Origin: DASSKA01 sp963839365
Lineage (GTDB): Bacteria; Actinomycetota; Actinomycetes; Propionibacteriales; Nocardioidaceae
Reading direction: 5' to 3'
Length of the DNA: 64,000 nt
Assembly (NCBI GenBank): GCA_963839365.1
Contig: CAWIUT010000010.1
Location: forward strand, 506,160 to 570,159
Numbering within the stretch: position 1 is the stretch's first letter; every line of letters starts with the position of its first letter. Below, piece by piece: positions 52,477 through 59,655 of the stretch. A program made the translations under genes and the position numbers. Under the pieces are notes generated by a model. The model searched no databases and was not told the DNA's origin. It saw only the letters and a list, made by a program, of their open reading frames with translations.

Positions 52477-52632
52477 ATGCCACTCGCGAACCGACGCAGG
52501 CGCCGGACAGCTGCCGCGGTCGGCGGCGCTGTCGTGGTCGCTCACGGAGTGAACCGACGACACGACCGGCGCGAAGACCGCCGCGATGACCGAGGCGATC
52601 GACGCGAAGACCGGCGAGACCGCCGGTTCTGA
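52477..52632 (+). CDS. 51-aa Arg/Asp-rich small protein
   Basis: MPLANRRRRRTAAAVGGAVVVAHGVNRRHDRREDRRDDRGDRREDRRDRRF. A short hydrophobic stretch (AAAVGGAVVVAHGV) is framed by a basic start and a highly charged repetitive tail made of DRRED/DRRD units. It starts 2 nt after the DUF6325-type stop, with AAGGAAGG in front. Too short for the usual gene finders. Probably a membrane- or nucleic-acid-associated partner of the upstream protein; no family assigned. Confidence 0.6.
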   Translation: MPLANRRRRRTAAAVGGAVVVAHGVNRRHDRREDRRDDRGDRREDRRDRRF

Positions 52633-52887
52633 ACCCCTTGTAAGCACCTGCGTCCGGTAGCAGGGGCCAGGCTCCGCAGCACCGGGGCGGAGTGGCCGGT
52701 CCCGCTGCCGGCTTCGGGCTCTTCGCCGGTCCGTGTGGGTCCGTGCACTCGGCATCGGCGTGGCTGCCCTCATCTACGGCACTGCCGCGCACGGCAGAGA
52801 AACGAATTCAGCCGAGCTGTCACAGGTCAGCGGCTTGTCGCACGCCGGCGGTCTCGACAGCGATGCACGGTGGCAGGGAGGCTCCAC
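52633..52887. other. 255-bp gap before ppk2
   Basis: No convincing gene or structure. It probably contains the ppk2 promoter. The frame of ppk2 stays open through part of it (to 52735) but the translation there is not protein-like. Confidence 0.4.
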
Positions 52888-53778
52888 ATGGTCCGTGATG
52901 TGCGTGAGTACATAGACCGGCTGCACATCGCCGGCCACGCTGTCATAGACGACTACGACGACGACCCCACCCTCATCGACCCGCAGGGTCGGGCGGTGGA
53001 CACCTGGCGGGAGAACTACCCCTACGACCACCGGCTGGCTCGGGAGATCTACGACGAGCAGAAGTACGAGCTGCAGGTCGAGCTGCTGAAGCTGCAGAAC
53101 CATGCGCTGGACACCGGCCAGCGGCACGTCATCTTGTTCGAGGGGCGCGACGCCGCCGGCAAGGGTGGCACCATCAAGCGGTTCATCGAGCATCTGAACC
53201 CCCGCCATGCCCGGGTCGTCGCACTCGGCAAACCGAACGACCGAGAACAGACTCAGTGGTACTTCCAGCGGTACATCCCGTACCTTCCGGCTGCCGGCGA
53301 GATGGTGTTCTTCGACCGATCTTGGTACAACCGCGCCGGGGTGGAACGGGTGATGGGGTTCGCCACGGACGACGAGTACGAGCAGTTCATGGGGCAGGCG
53401 CCGTTGTTCGAGCGGATGATCGTGGACAGCGGCCTCCACCTGACCAAGCTGTGGTTCTCCGTGACCCGGTCGGAGCAGCGAACTCGCTTCATCATTCGGC
53501 AGGTGGACCCGGTCCGCCAGTGGAAGCTCTCACCGATGGACGTGGAGTCACTTGACAAGTGGGACGACTACACGGCCGCCAAGAAGGAGATGTTCCTGCG
53601 CACCGACACCGATTACTCGCCCTGGACCACGGTGAAGAGCAACGACAAGAAGCGCGCGCGGCTCAACGCGATGCGCTACTTCCTGTCTCGCTTCGACTAC
53701 GCGGGCAAGGATCCGGACGTTGTTGGCCGCCCCGACCCGCTGCTCGTTGCCCGCGGCCGCCACTCCAGCGGCGACTGA
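52888..53778 (+). CDS. ppk2: Polyphosphate kinase 2
   Basis: 296 residues. Walker A HVILFEGRDAAGKGGTIKRFIEHLNPRHARVVALGKPNDRE, lid/Walker B VFFDRSWYNRAGVERVMGFATDDEYEQF, and the C-terminal WKLSPMDVESLDKWDDYTAAKKEMFLRTDTDYSPWTTVKSNDKKRARLNAMRYFLSRFDY are all PPK2 signatures. It phosphorylates nucleotides with polyphosphate, or the reverse. The length and single domain suggest class I. ATG 52888 follows GGGAGG. Fits the energy/stress theme of the region. Confidence 0.95.
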   Translation: MVRDVREYIDRLHIAGHAVIDDYDDDPTLIDPQGRAVDTWRENYPYDHRLAREIYDEQKYELQVELLKLQNHALDTGQRHVILFEGRDAAGKGGTIKRFIEHLNPRHARVVALGKPNDREQTQWYFQRYIPYLPAAGEMVFFDRSWYNRAGVERVMGFATDDEYEQFMGQAPLFERMIVDSGLHLTKLWFSVTRSEQRTRFIIRQVDPVRQWKLSPMDVESLDKWDDYTAAKKEMFLRTDTDYSPWTTVKSNDKKRARLNAMRYFLSRFDYAGKDPDVVGRPDPLLVARGRHSSGD

Positions 53779-53963
53779 GACGCTGCGGGCACACGTCGGG
53801 CTCGCCAGCCGCGGTACGTCGCCCGACCGGCCGGAGGCGTGGATCCGCGGTCGACGACCGGTGCGTCGGGACGACATGGCGGCGAAACGCGGAAGAGGTA
53901 GTCCCCTGCAGGTGAGGTCGGACGACGAGGGACCTTCTAGCGTCATCGGCAGGAGGACCTGTC

Positions 53964-55388
53964 ATGGATACGTCGTCACTCGATTCGGGTCGCCCGTCCA
54001 CCCGGCCGGCGGCCGCCACCCCGCCGTCGGTGGGGCGAAGGTCGGCAGCGATCGTCTCGTTGCTCGCCACGCTGGGGGTCATGTGCGCGACAGTGCTGAT
54101 GTTGTTGAGCAACCCTGCGGTCCTGGTCGGGGGGCTCGCCGGTCTCCTGCTCACCGCAGGAGGTGCCTGGTGGATGGTCACCGAGCGCAATCCTCGGCGT
54201 GGCTTCGGCGTCGCCGGCATCGCCCTGGGCGGTCTGGTCGTCTGTGCAGCAGTGGTGATCACCGCCGCGCACACCGACGGGGCGGTCCTGCGGGTTCTGC
54301 TCCTGGTGGCGTTGATCGCCGCAGCGACCGTGTGTGCACGGGTCGCCCTGGTGCCCGACCTGCACGAGCTGGACCGGCGCCACGGTGCCCTCCGCGTTCG
54401 TCCGAGCAAGCCGGTCCTGCTCTGCAACCCCTGGTCGGGTGGCGGCAAGGTCGAGAAGTTCGGGCTCGTGAAGATGGCCGAGGACCTTGGGGTGGAGACA
54501 GTCTTCTTGGACCATGGGCTGGACCTCGCCCAGCTCGCCTACGACGCCATCGCTCGGGGCGCGGACTGTCTGGGCATGGCCGGAGGCGACGGTTCGCAGG
54601 CACTGGTGGCGTCCATCGCAATCGAGCACGACATCCCGTTCGTGTGTGTCTCGGCGGGCACGCGCAACCACTTCGCCCTCGATCTGGGACTCGACCGCGA
54701 CGACCCTCGGACCGGCATGGTTGCGTTCCGTCACGGGGTCGAGCGTCGGATCGACTATGCCACCGTGGGCGACCGTCTCTTCGTGAACAACGTCTCCCTC
54801 GGGGTCTACGCCACGATCGTGCAGCAGGCCGACTATCGCGAGGCGAAGCGGGAGACGACGGCCCAGCTGCTTCCCGAGCTGCTCGGGAGACAGGCTGAGC
54901 CGTTCGACCTGCAGTTCACCGACCCCGACGGCAGGGAGGTGGACGGCGCCTTCTTGATCCTGGTGTCGAACAACCCCTACGTGCTCGGACCTGCGCTGGA
55001 TGTCTCGCAGCGGCGCCGCCTCGACACCGGCACCCTGGGCGTCGTGGCCGTGACCGCCAGGACGGGGGCCCACGCTGCGGCGCTGGTCGCGCGATCCACG
55101 GTCGGACTGGGGCACCGGGATCCCAACATCCACCAGTTCGCGACCGCGTCGTTCGAGGTCCGGTCGCGGCGTGGGCGAGCGTTCGCAGGCGTCGACGGCG
55201 AGTCGCTCGACCTGAAGACTCCGCTGGAGTTCCGGATTCACCCGGGTGGTCTGCGTGTGCTGGTGCCCGAGGAGAGCCTGGCGACCGCGGCGAAGCGCAG
55301 CGCCCGGGGGCTCGACCTCGGCAACCTCGTCGCCGTGGCCCGCGGCCACCAGCCGAGCACGATGCTCGGCGACGGCCTCACCGGCTGA
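53964..55388 (+). CDS. Membrane-anchored diacylglycerol kinase-family protein
   Basis: 474 residues. Residues about 27-125 contain four membrane helices. The DAGK/sphingosine kinase catalytic domain follows (KPVLLCNPWSGGGKVEKFGLVKMAEDLG, CLGMAGGDGSQALVASIAIEHDIPFVCVSAGTRNHFALDLGLDRDDP, VNNVSLGVYATIVQQADYREAK, FAGVDGESLDLKTPLEFRI). The GGDG nucleotide loop and the GTRN motif are present. It would phosphorylate a lipid hydroxyl at the inner membrane face. The N-terminal membrane module is an uncommon addition to a soluble family. ATG is preceded by GGAGGA. Confidence 0.9.
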   Translation: MDTSSLDSGRPSTRPAAATPPSVGRRSAAIVSLLATLGVMCATVLMLLSNPAVLVGGLAGLLLTAGGAWWMVTERNPRRGFGVAGIALGGLVVCAAVVITAAHTDGAVLRVLLLVALIAAATVCARVALVPDLHELDRRHGALRVRPSKPVLLCNPWSGGGKVEKFGLVKMAEDLGVETVFLDHGLDLAQLAYDAIARGADCLGMAGGDGSQALVASIAIEHDIPFVCVSAGTRNHFALDLGLDRDDPRTGMVAFRHGVERRIDYATVGDRLFVNNVSLGVYATIVQQADYREAKRETTAQLLPELLGRQAEPFDLQFTDPDGREVDGAFLILVSNNPYVLGPALDVSQRRRLDTGTLGVVAVTARTGAHAAALVARSTVGLGHRDPNIHQFATASFEVRSRRGRAFAGVDGESLDLKTPLEFRIHPGGLRVLVPEESLATAAKRSARGLDLGNLVAVARGHQPSTMLGDGLTG

Positions 55389-55458
55389 GGCGTCGCATCG
55401 AGCCGAGCTCCGGAAAACCGGTTGTGTGGGTCACTGTCCGGATCGCAGGGTAGGCACC

Positions 55459-55827
55459 ATGACCTCGACGGTTCTCAATGTCACCATCGACTGCGCCGAC
55501 CCCGAGGCACAGGCGAGGTTCTGGTCCGGCGTGACCGGTCATCCGGCAGTCGATGCATCGCGACCGGGCAACCCTTTCTGGCTAGTCGGGCCCCCTCCCG
55601 ATCGGCAGGGTCTGCGCCTCGTCTTCGTCCCCGTTGCTGAGTCGAAGCGCGAGAAGAACCGAGTGCATGTCAACCTTGTCCCCATCGACCGCTCACAAGG
55701 GGCCGAGCTCGCCAGGCTCCTCGCCCTCGGAGCGTCAGTGGTTGACGACCGCCGGCAGATCGCGGACGGCGGCTGGGTGGTGCTCGCCGACCCTGAGGGC
55801 AACGAGTTCTGCCTGGAGGGCGACTAG
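55459..55827 (+). CDS. VOC-family protein (glyoxalase-like)
   Basis: 122 residues, one VOC domain pair: VLNVTIDCADPEAQARFWSGVTGHPAV then RLVFVPVAESKREKNRVHVNLVPIDRSQGAELARLLALGASVVDDRRQIADGGWVVLADPEGNEFCLEGD. The C-terminal DPEGNEFCL carries the usual metal-ligand Glu. Small VOC proteins of this kind are often resistance or isomerase enzymes; no activity can be assigned. Its TAG stop lies inside the CTAG that forms the edge of the following IS, so insertion preserved the gene. Confidence 0.85.
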   Translation: MTSTVLNVTIDCADPEAQARFWSGVTGHPAVDASRPGNPFWLVGPPPDRQGLRLVFVPVAESKREKNRVHVNLVPIDRSQGAELARLLALGASVVDDRRQIADGGWVVLADPEGNEFCLEGD

Positions 55828-55840
55828 GGCGTGTCTCCCA
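55827..55840 (+). repeat. Left terminal inverted repeat of the IS5-type element
   Basis: GGGCGTGTCTCCCA, perfect inverted match to 56806-56819. Confidence 0.9.
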
Positions 55841-55873
55841 TATGTCGGGTGAGGCTCGCGTGAGTATCGGTGG

Positions 55874-56305
55874 GTGAGTTCTTCGAGGTGTCGGGCGCTG
55901 TCGGATGCGGAGTGGGATCGGATAGAGCCGTTGCTGCCGTCGAATGCGGGGCGGCGGGGTCATCCGTTCGGCGATAACCGGCGCGTGGTCGAGGGGATCG
56001 TCTACCGGTACCGCACGGGGATGCCGTGGCGGGACCTGCCGCGGGAGGTGTTCGGGCCGTGGCAGACGGTGTGGAAGCAACACCGTCGTTATGCCGAGGA
56101 CGGCACCTGGGACAGGGTGCTGGCCGAGCTGCTGGCTCAGGCCGACGCTGCGGGCAAGGTCAACTGGACGGTCTCGGTCGACGCCACGATCAGCCGTGCC
56201 CACCAGCACGGCACGAACACGACCCGCCCGGATCAGGACACGGGGGGCTCGATCGAGTTACACGATTCTGCCGGCGGGGTTCGTCGCGAGCGCGCTGGGC
56301 GGTGA
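55874..56305 (+). CDS. IS5-family transposase, first frame (OrfA)
   Basis: 143 residues: the DUF4096-type N-terminal domain LSDAEWDRIEPLLPSNAGRRGHPFGDNRRVVEGIVYRYRTGMPWRDLPREVFGPWQTVWKQHRRYAEDGTWDRVLAEL, then NWTVSVDATISRAHQHG with the first catalytic Asp. The frame ends at TGA 56303-56305. A G6 run (56242-56247) near the end is a possible slippage site. A +1 change of frame leads into the second part. Confidence 0.85.
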   Translation: MSSSRCRALSDAEWDRIEPLLPSNAGRRGHPFGDNRRVVEGIVYRYRTGMPWRDLPREVFGPWQTVWKQHRRYAEDGTWDRVLAELLAQADAAGKVNWTVSVDATISRAHQHGTNTTRPDQDTGGSIELHDSAGGVRRERAGR

Positions 56306-56822
56306 CCGAGAACCCGCAGGTCACGGGGTGGGTCGCTCACGTGGCGGGCTGACCACCAAGATCCATGCCGCGGTCGACGGCCGTGGTCGCCCGTTGGCCC
56401 TGGTGGTCACCGGCGGGCAGCGCAACGACGGCGCGATGCTGGCCGAGGTGCTGGCAGACATCCGGGTGCCTCGGCTGGGAGCGGGGCGTCCCCGCACCCG
56501 TCCCGACGTCGTGGTGGCCGACCGGGCGTACACCAACGGCGTCAACCGACGCATGCTGGCCGCGCGCGGCGTCAAGACGGTGATCCCGCAGAAGAACACC
56601 GAGGTCGCGGCCCGCCTGCGCAGGGGCTCTGCCGGCGGCAGGGCGCCCGCCTTCGATGCCGAGATCTACAAGGGTCGCAACGTCGTGGAGCGCTCCTTCA
56701 ACCTGTCCAAGCAGTGGCGGGGCCTGGCCACTCGCTACGACAAGCTCGCCATCACCTACCGAGCCGCGGCCGTGCTCCAGGCCTGCATCCGCTGGCTTCG
56801 CCTATTGGGAGACACGCCCTAG
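56306..56822 (+). CDS. IS5-family transposase, second frame (OrfB part)
   Basis: In the +1 frame relative to OrfA, coding GRSRGGLTTKIHAAVDGRGRPLALVVTGGQRND, RPDVVVADRAYTNGVNRRMLAARGVKTVIPQK (second Asp) and KGRNVVERSFNLSKQWRGLATRYDKLAITYRAAAVLQACIRWL (catalytic Glu). The start given marks the end of the first frame; this frame is open from about 55944, so there is a wide overlap in which frameshifting or a frameshift mutation could occur. The stop TAG lies in the right CTAG border. Confidence 0.78.
56806..56819 (-). repeat. Right terminal inverted repeat of the IS5-type element
   Basis: TGGGAGACACGCCC, the perfect inverted copy of the left end. Confidence 0.9.
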
Positions 56823-57065
56823 CTCGCGTGACCCGCCGTTCCACGGTCGCGACCTGCTTCGACTCACGATCGGCGGCGCCGTCAATGGGGGCATTCCTGA
56901 CATCGAGGGGCGTCCCTGGCGCGCGTTCGTGTCATCGTCTCGGAACCCCTTGTCGTGTATTGCAGGTGGGGCCTAGCGTCGTGAGTCACGGGGTCCACGA
57001 TCGCGCGGGTTTTCGGCACCGAACGTGTCGGTCGGGGGGCCGTTCCGAGATCGGGGAGGGACGGC

Positions 57066-57905
57066 ATGCAGATCGATCTTCCGCGTCGACTCGCGGCGGA
57101 GCTGGTGGGGACGGCGCTGCTGGTGCTCTTCGGCGCCGGGTCCGTGGTGGCCACCCTGACCGTGGGAAACGGGCACCTGAGCTACGCGGGGCTGGGGTTC
57201 GTCGCCTTGGCGTTCGCGATCGTGGTGGCCTTGGTCGTCTACGGCTTCGGGCCGGTGTCCGGGGGGCACATCAACCCCGCCGTCACGATCTCCCTGGCTG
57301 TCACCCGGCGCTTCCCCTGGGCCGAGGTGGTGCCGTACGTGGGCGCCCAGCTCGTGGGCGGGTTCATCGGTGGCCTTGCCATCGTGGCGGCCTTCGGCAC
57401 CCACGCGGTCGACCTGGGTATGGGGGCCACGACCTTGAGCCCCGGAGTCGCCTACTGGCAGGGCATCGTCGCGGAAGCGCTGGGGACATTCATCCTGCTG
57501 TTTGCGGTGATGGGCCTGGCGGTGGACGCACGGGCGCCGCTCGGCTGGGCTGGTCTGATGATTGGTCTCGCCGTGGCCGTGGAGATCCTGCTCATCGGCC
57601 CGCTGACCGGCGGGTCGGTGAACCCCGCCCGCACGTTCGGGCCGTACCTGACCCTCACCGTGTTCGGCGGAAGCGTGCCCTGGTCGCAGTACGGCGTCTA
57701 CGTTGTCGGACCGCTGGTGGGGGGCGTCCTGGCCGTTCTCGTCTACGACCTCATCGCCCAGGCCCGGCCAGCGGAGCGGCCCGCCGTCGAGGCGTCGTAC
57801 GCCCCTGAGTCTCCCGAGGCGCCACTGCCGCCGGCGCAACGGACCCCGAGCGAGTCCCCACCGAGCAAGGTCGAGACACCCAGAAAGGGAAGGAATGTGT
57901 CATGA
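57066..57905 (+). CDS. MIP-family channel (aquaporin/glycerol facilitator)
   Basis: 279 residues. Six membrane helices and two half-helices with both NPA motifs intact: NPA 70-72 (GGHINPAVTISLAV) and NPA 186-188 (GGSVNPARTFGPYL), with the filter Arg189. A 45-residue Pro/Glu/Ser-rich C-terminal tail is unusual. It conducts water and/or small neutral solutes. Its stop overlaps fdhA by 4 nt (ATGA), so the channel and the formaldehyde dehydrogenase are made together. That pairing suggests passage of methanol, formaldehyde or another small carbonyl/alcohol, which is inference. Confidence 0.93.
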   Translation: MQIDLPRRLAAELVGTALLVLFGAGSVVATLTVGNGHLSYAGLGFVALAFAIVVALVVYGFGPVSGGHINPAVTISLAVTRRFPWAEVVPYVGAQLVGGFIGGLAIVAAFGTHAVDLGMGATTLSPGVAYWQGIVAEALGTFILLFAVMGLAVDARAPLGWAGLMIGLAVAVEILLIGPLTGGSVNPARTFGPYLTLTVFGGSVPWSQYGVYVVGPLVGGVLAVLVYDLIAQARPAERPAVEASYAPESPEAPLPPAQRTPSESPPSKVETPRKGRNVS

Positions 57906-59116
57906 CAGGCAACCGGGTCGTGGTTTACAAGGGTCCTGGCAAGGTGTCGGTCGAGTCCACCGACTATCCGAAGTTGGAGATTCCCAAGGACGTGGTGCGC
58001 GGACTGGGCCTCAAGAAGGAGGCACCGCACGGCGTGATCCTCAAACTGGTCACCACCAACATCTGCGGCAGTGACCAGCACATGGTTCGCGGTCGGACCA
58101 CGGCACCGGTCGGGCAGACGCTCGGGCATGAGATCACCGGCGAGGTCGTGGAGGTCGGCGACGACGTGCTGTTCGTCAAGGAAGGCGACATCTGCTCGGT
58201 GCCGTTCAACATCGCCTGTGGGCGGTGCCGGATGTGCAACGAGGGCAAGACCGGTGTCTGCCTCAACGTGAACCCGGCCCGCGCAGGGGCGGCATACGGG
58301 TACGTCGACATGGGCGGCTGGCTCGGCGGGCAGGCGGAGTACGTCATGGTGCCGTTCGCGGACTTCAACCTGCTGAAGTTCCCCGATCGCGACCAGGCCC
58401 TCGACAAGATCTTGGACCTGACCATGCTCTCCGACATCTTCCCCACCGGCTACCACGGCGCCTACACCGCCGGCGTGACGACTGGCTCCACGGTTTACGT
58501 CGCAGGGGCTGGACCAGTCGGACTGGCGGCAGCGCACGCCGCCCAGGTCCTCGGCGCGTCCGTCGTGATCGTTGGGGACATGAACCCAGAGCGGCTGCGG
58601 CAAGCCGAGAGCTTCGGCTGCGAGACGGTCGACCTCAGTTCGGGCGACGAACTGCCGGACATGATCGAACAGGTCCTCGGCGAGCCCGAGGTGGATGCCG
58701 CGGTCGACGCGGTCGGCTTCGAGGCCCGGGGGCACGGCGAGGGAGCAGCAGAGGCGCCGGCCACGGTGCTCAACGACGCCATGAGCGTCGCGCGGGCCGG
58801 CGCCGGCCTCGGAATCCCCGGGCTCTACGTGACCGGTGACCCTGGCGGCATCGACGAGAACGCCAAGATCGGCCAGATCGGTGTCCGGCTCGGGCTCGGC
58901 TGGGCCAAGTCGCACCACTTCACCACCGGACAGTGCCCGGTGAAGCGGTACAACCGGCAGCTGATGAACCTGATCCTCGCCGACAAGGCACACATCGCCA
59001 AGGCCGTCAACGCGACAACGATCAGGCTCGACGAGGCACCCCGTGGCTACCAGGAGTTCGACCACGGAGCCGCCAAGAAGTACGTCATCGACCCGCACGG
59101 CATGGTCGCGGCCTGA
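57902..59116 (+). CDS. fdhA: Glutathione-independent formaldehyde dehydrogenase
   Basis: 404 residues, a zinc-containing alcohol dehydrogenase of the Pseudomonas putida FDH type. Catalytic zinc: Cys55 (NICGSDQH), His76 (TLGHEITG) and the Asp of MLSDIFPTGYHGAY. Structural zinc: Cys106, Cys109, Cys112, Cys120 (CGRCRMCNEGKTGVC). NAD loop YVAGAGPVGLAAAHAAQVLGASVVIVGD. The enzyme oxidises formaldehyde with NAD+ (tightly bound in the family) to formate without an added thiol. Its N-terminus is about 9 residues longer than the Pseudomonas enzyme. Coupled to the aquaporin and ended by a strong hairpin. Confidence 0.95.
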   Translation: MTGNRVVVYKGPGKVSVESTDYPKLEIPKDVVRGLGLKKEAPHGVILKLVTTNICGSDQHMVRGRTTAPVGQTLGHEITGEVVEVGDDVLFVKEGDICSVPFNIACGRCRMCNEGKTGVCLNVNPARAGAAYGYVDMGGWLGGQAEYVMVPFADFNLLKFPDRDQALDKILDLTMLSDIFPTGYHGAYTAGVTTGSTVYVAGAGPVGLAAAHAAQVLGASVVIVGDMNPERLRQAESFGCETVDLSSGDELPDMIEQVLGEPEVDAAVDAVGFEARGHGEGAAEAPATVLNDAMSVARAGAGLGIPGLYVTGDPGGIDENAKIGQIGVRLGLGWAKSHHFTTGQCPVKRYNRQLMNLILADKAHIAKAVNATTIRLDEAPRGYQEFDHGAAKKYVIDPHGMVAA

Positions 59117-59143
59117 CGCCACCACGCCGACAGGCACACGTTC

Positions 59144-59172
59144 GGCCGGGGCGGCACGCCGCCGCCCCGGCC
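59144..59172 (+). terminator. Strong hairpin terminator after fdhA
   Basis: Perfect 12-bp stem GGCCGGGGCGGC / GCCGCCCCGGCC with a 5-nt loop (ACGCC), 28 bp after the stop codon. No T tract, which is normal for such G+C-rich genomes. Confidence 0.75.
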
Positions 59173-59249
59173 GCGGCAGGGCCCGCTCCCAAGGCGCAGA
59201 CTGCGCTCATCCTGGAAGCCAGGGCTCGGGCAGGGGTCCGCGAAGTCTG

Positions 59250-59276
59250 CTTCGTGGATCACTCTCGTGTATCACT
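59250..59276 (+). repeat. 27-nt direct repeat, copy 1
   Basis: Starts CTTCGTGGATCACTCTCG; 25 of 27 bases equal copy 2 at 59595-59621. It lies just before the truncated thioredoxin-domain gene. Confidence 0.8.
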
Positions 59277-59320
59277 GGGACCAAGATGACACGCGCGCCA
59301 CTGGTGAGGAGTCACGAGAA

Positions 59321-59518
59321 ATGGTCAACCGACTCGCCTCGGCAACGAGCCCTTACCTGCTCCAACACGCGGAGAATCCCGTGGATTGGTGGGAGTGGGG
59401 ACCGGAAGCCTTCGCCGAGGCCAGGCGCCGTGATGCACCAGTCCTGCTCAGCGTCGGGTACGCCGCCTGCCACTGGTGCCACGAGGTTCCCCGGTTGGCG
59501 GCTGTCAGCGGATTTTGA
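59321..59518 (+). pseudogene. 5' remnant of a thioredoxin-domain (DUF255/YyaL-type) gene
   Basis: MVNRLASATSPYLLQHAENPVDWWEWGPEAFAEARRRDAPVLLSVGYAACHWCH is the unmistakable start of DUF255 thioredoxin-domain proteins (spermatogenesis-associated 20 family, normally about 650-700 residues). After CHWCH the homology stops: EVPRLAAVSGF and a TGA follow instead of the usual VMAHESFED. So only about 54 of some 670 residues remain. The break is at about 59484. A 27-nt repeat stands on each side, suggesting deletion or insertion by recombination. Confidence 0.85.
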
Positions 59519-59594
59519 CGAAACCGCAGGTCAGACGCGGTATGGCGGTTCATGCCGGTTCAGCCAAGACCGCCGTTGGACACCGATTTCGGGG

Positions 59595-59621
59595 CTTCGT
59601 GCATCACTCTCGTGCATCACT
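59595..59621 (+). repeat. 27-nt direct repeat, copy 2
   Basis: Contains two tandem copies of TCGTGCATCACT(C/T), a 13-nt period. 25/27 identical to copy 1. Confidence 0.8.
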
Positions 59622-59655
59622 TTGGCCCCATCACTGGCGACCCAGTGGCAGCCGA

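Larger units (their letters stand above)
55827..56819 (+). mobile_element. IS5-family (IS427-group-like) insertion sequence
   Basis: About 0.99 kb. GGGCGTGTCTCCCA at 55827-55840 has its exact inverted copy at 56806-56819. CTAG stands at both outer borders (55824-55827 and 56819-56822), consistent with a CTAG/TA target duplication. The transposase is split into two overlapping frames as is common in this group. Confidence 0.9.

Noticed and set aside
36607..56822. Composite transposon formed by the two insertion sequences
   Set aside because: The elements belong to different families (IS481 and IS5) with different ends, so they cannot move the 18 kb between them as one classical composite unit.
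59630..59648. Hairpin CACTGG-CGAC-CCAGTG as terminator of the pRiA4b-type gene
   Set aside because: A 6-bp stem without a T tract next to a repeat-rich scar is too weak to call.
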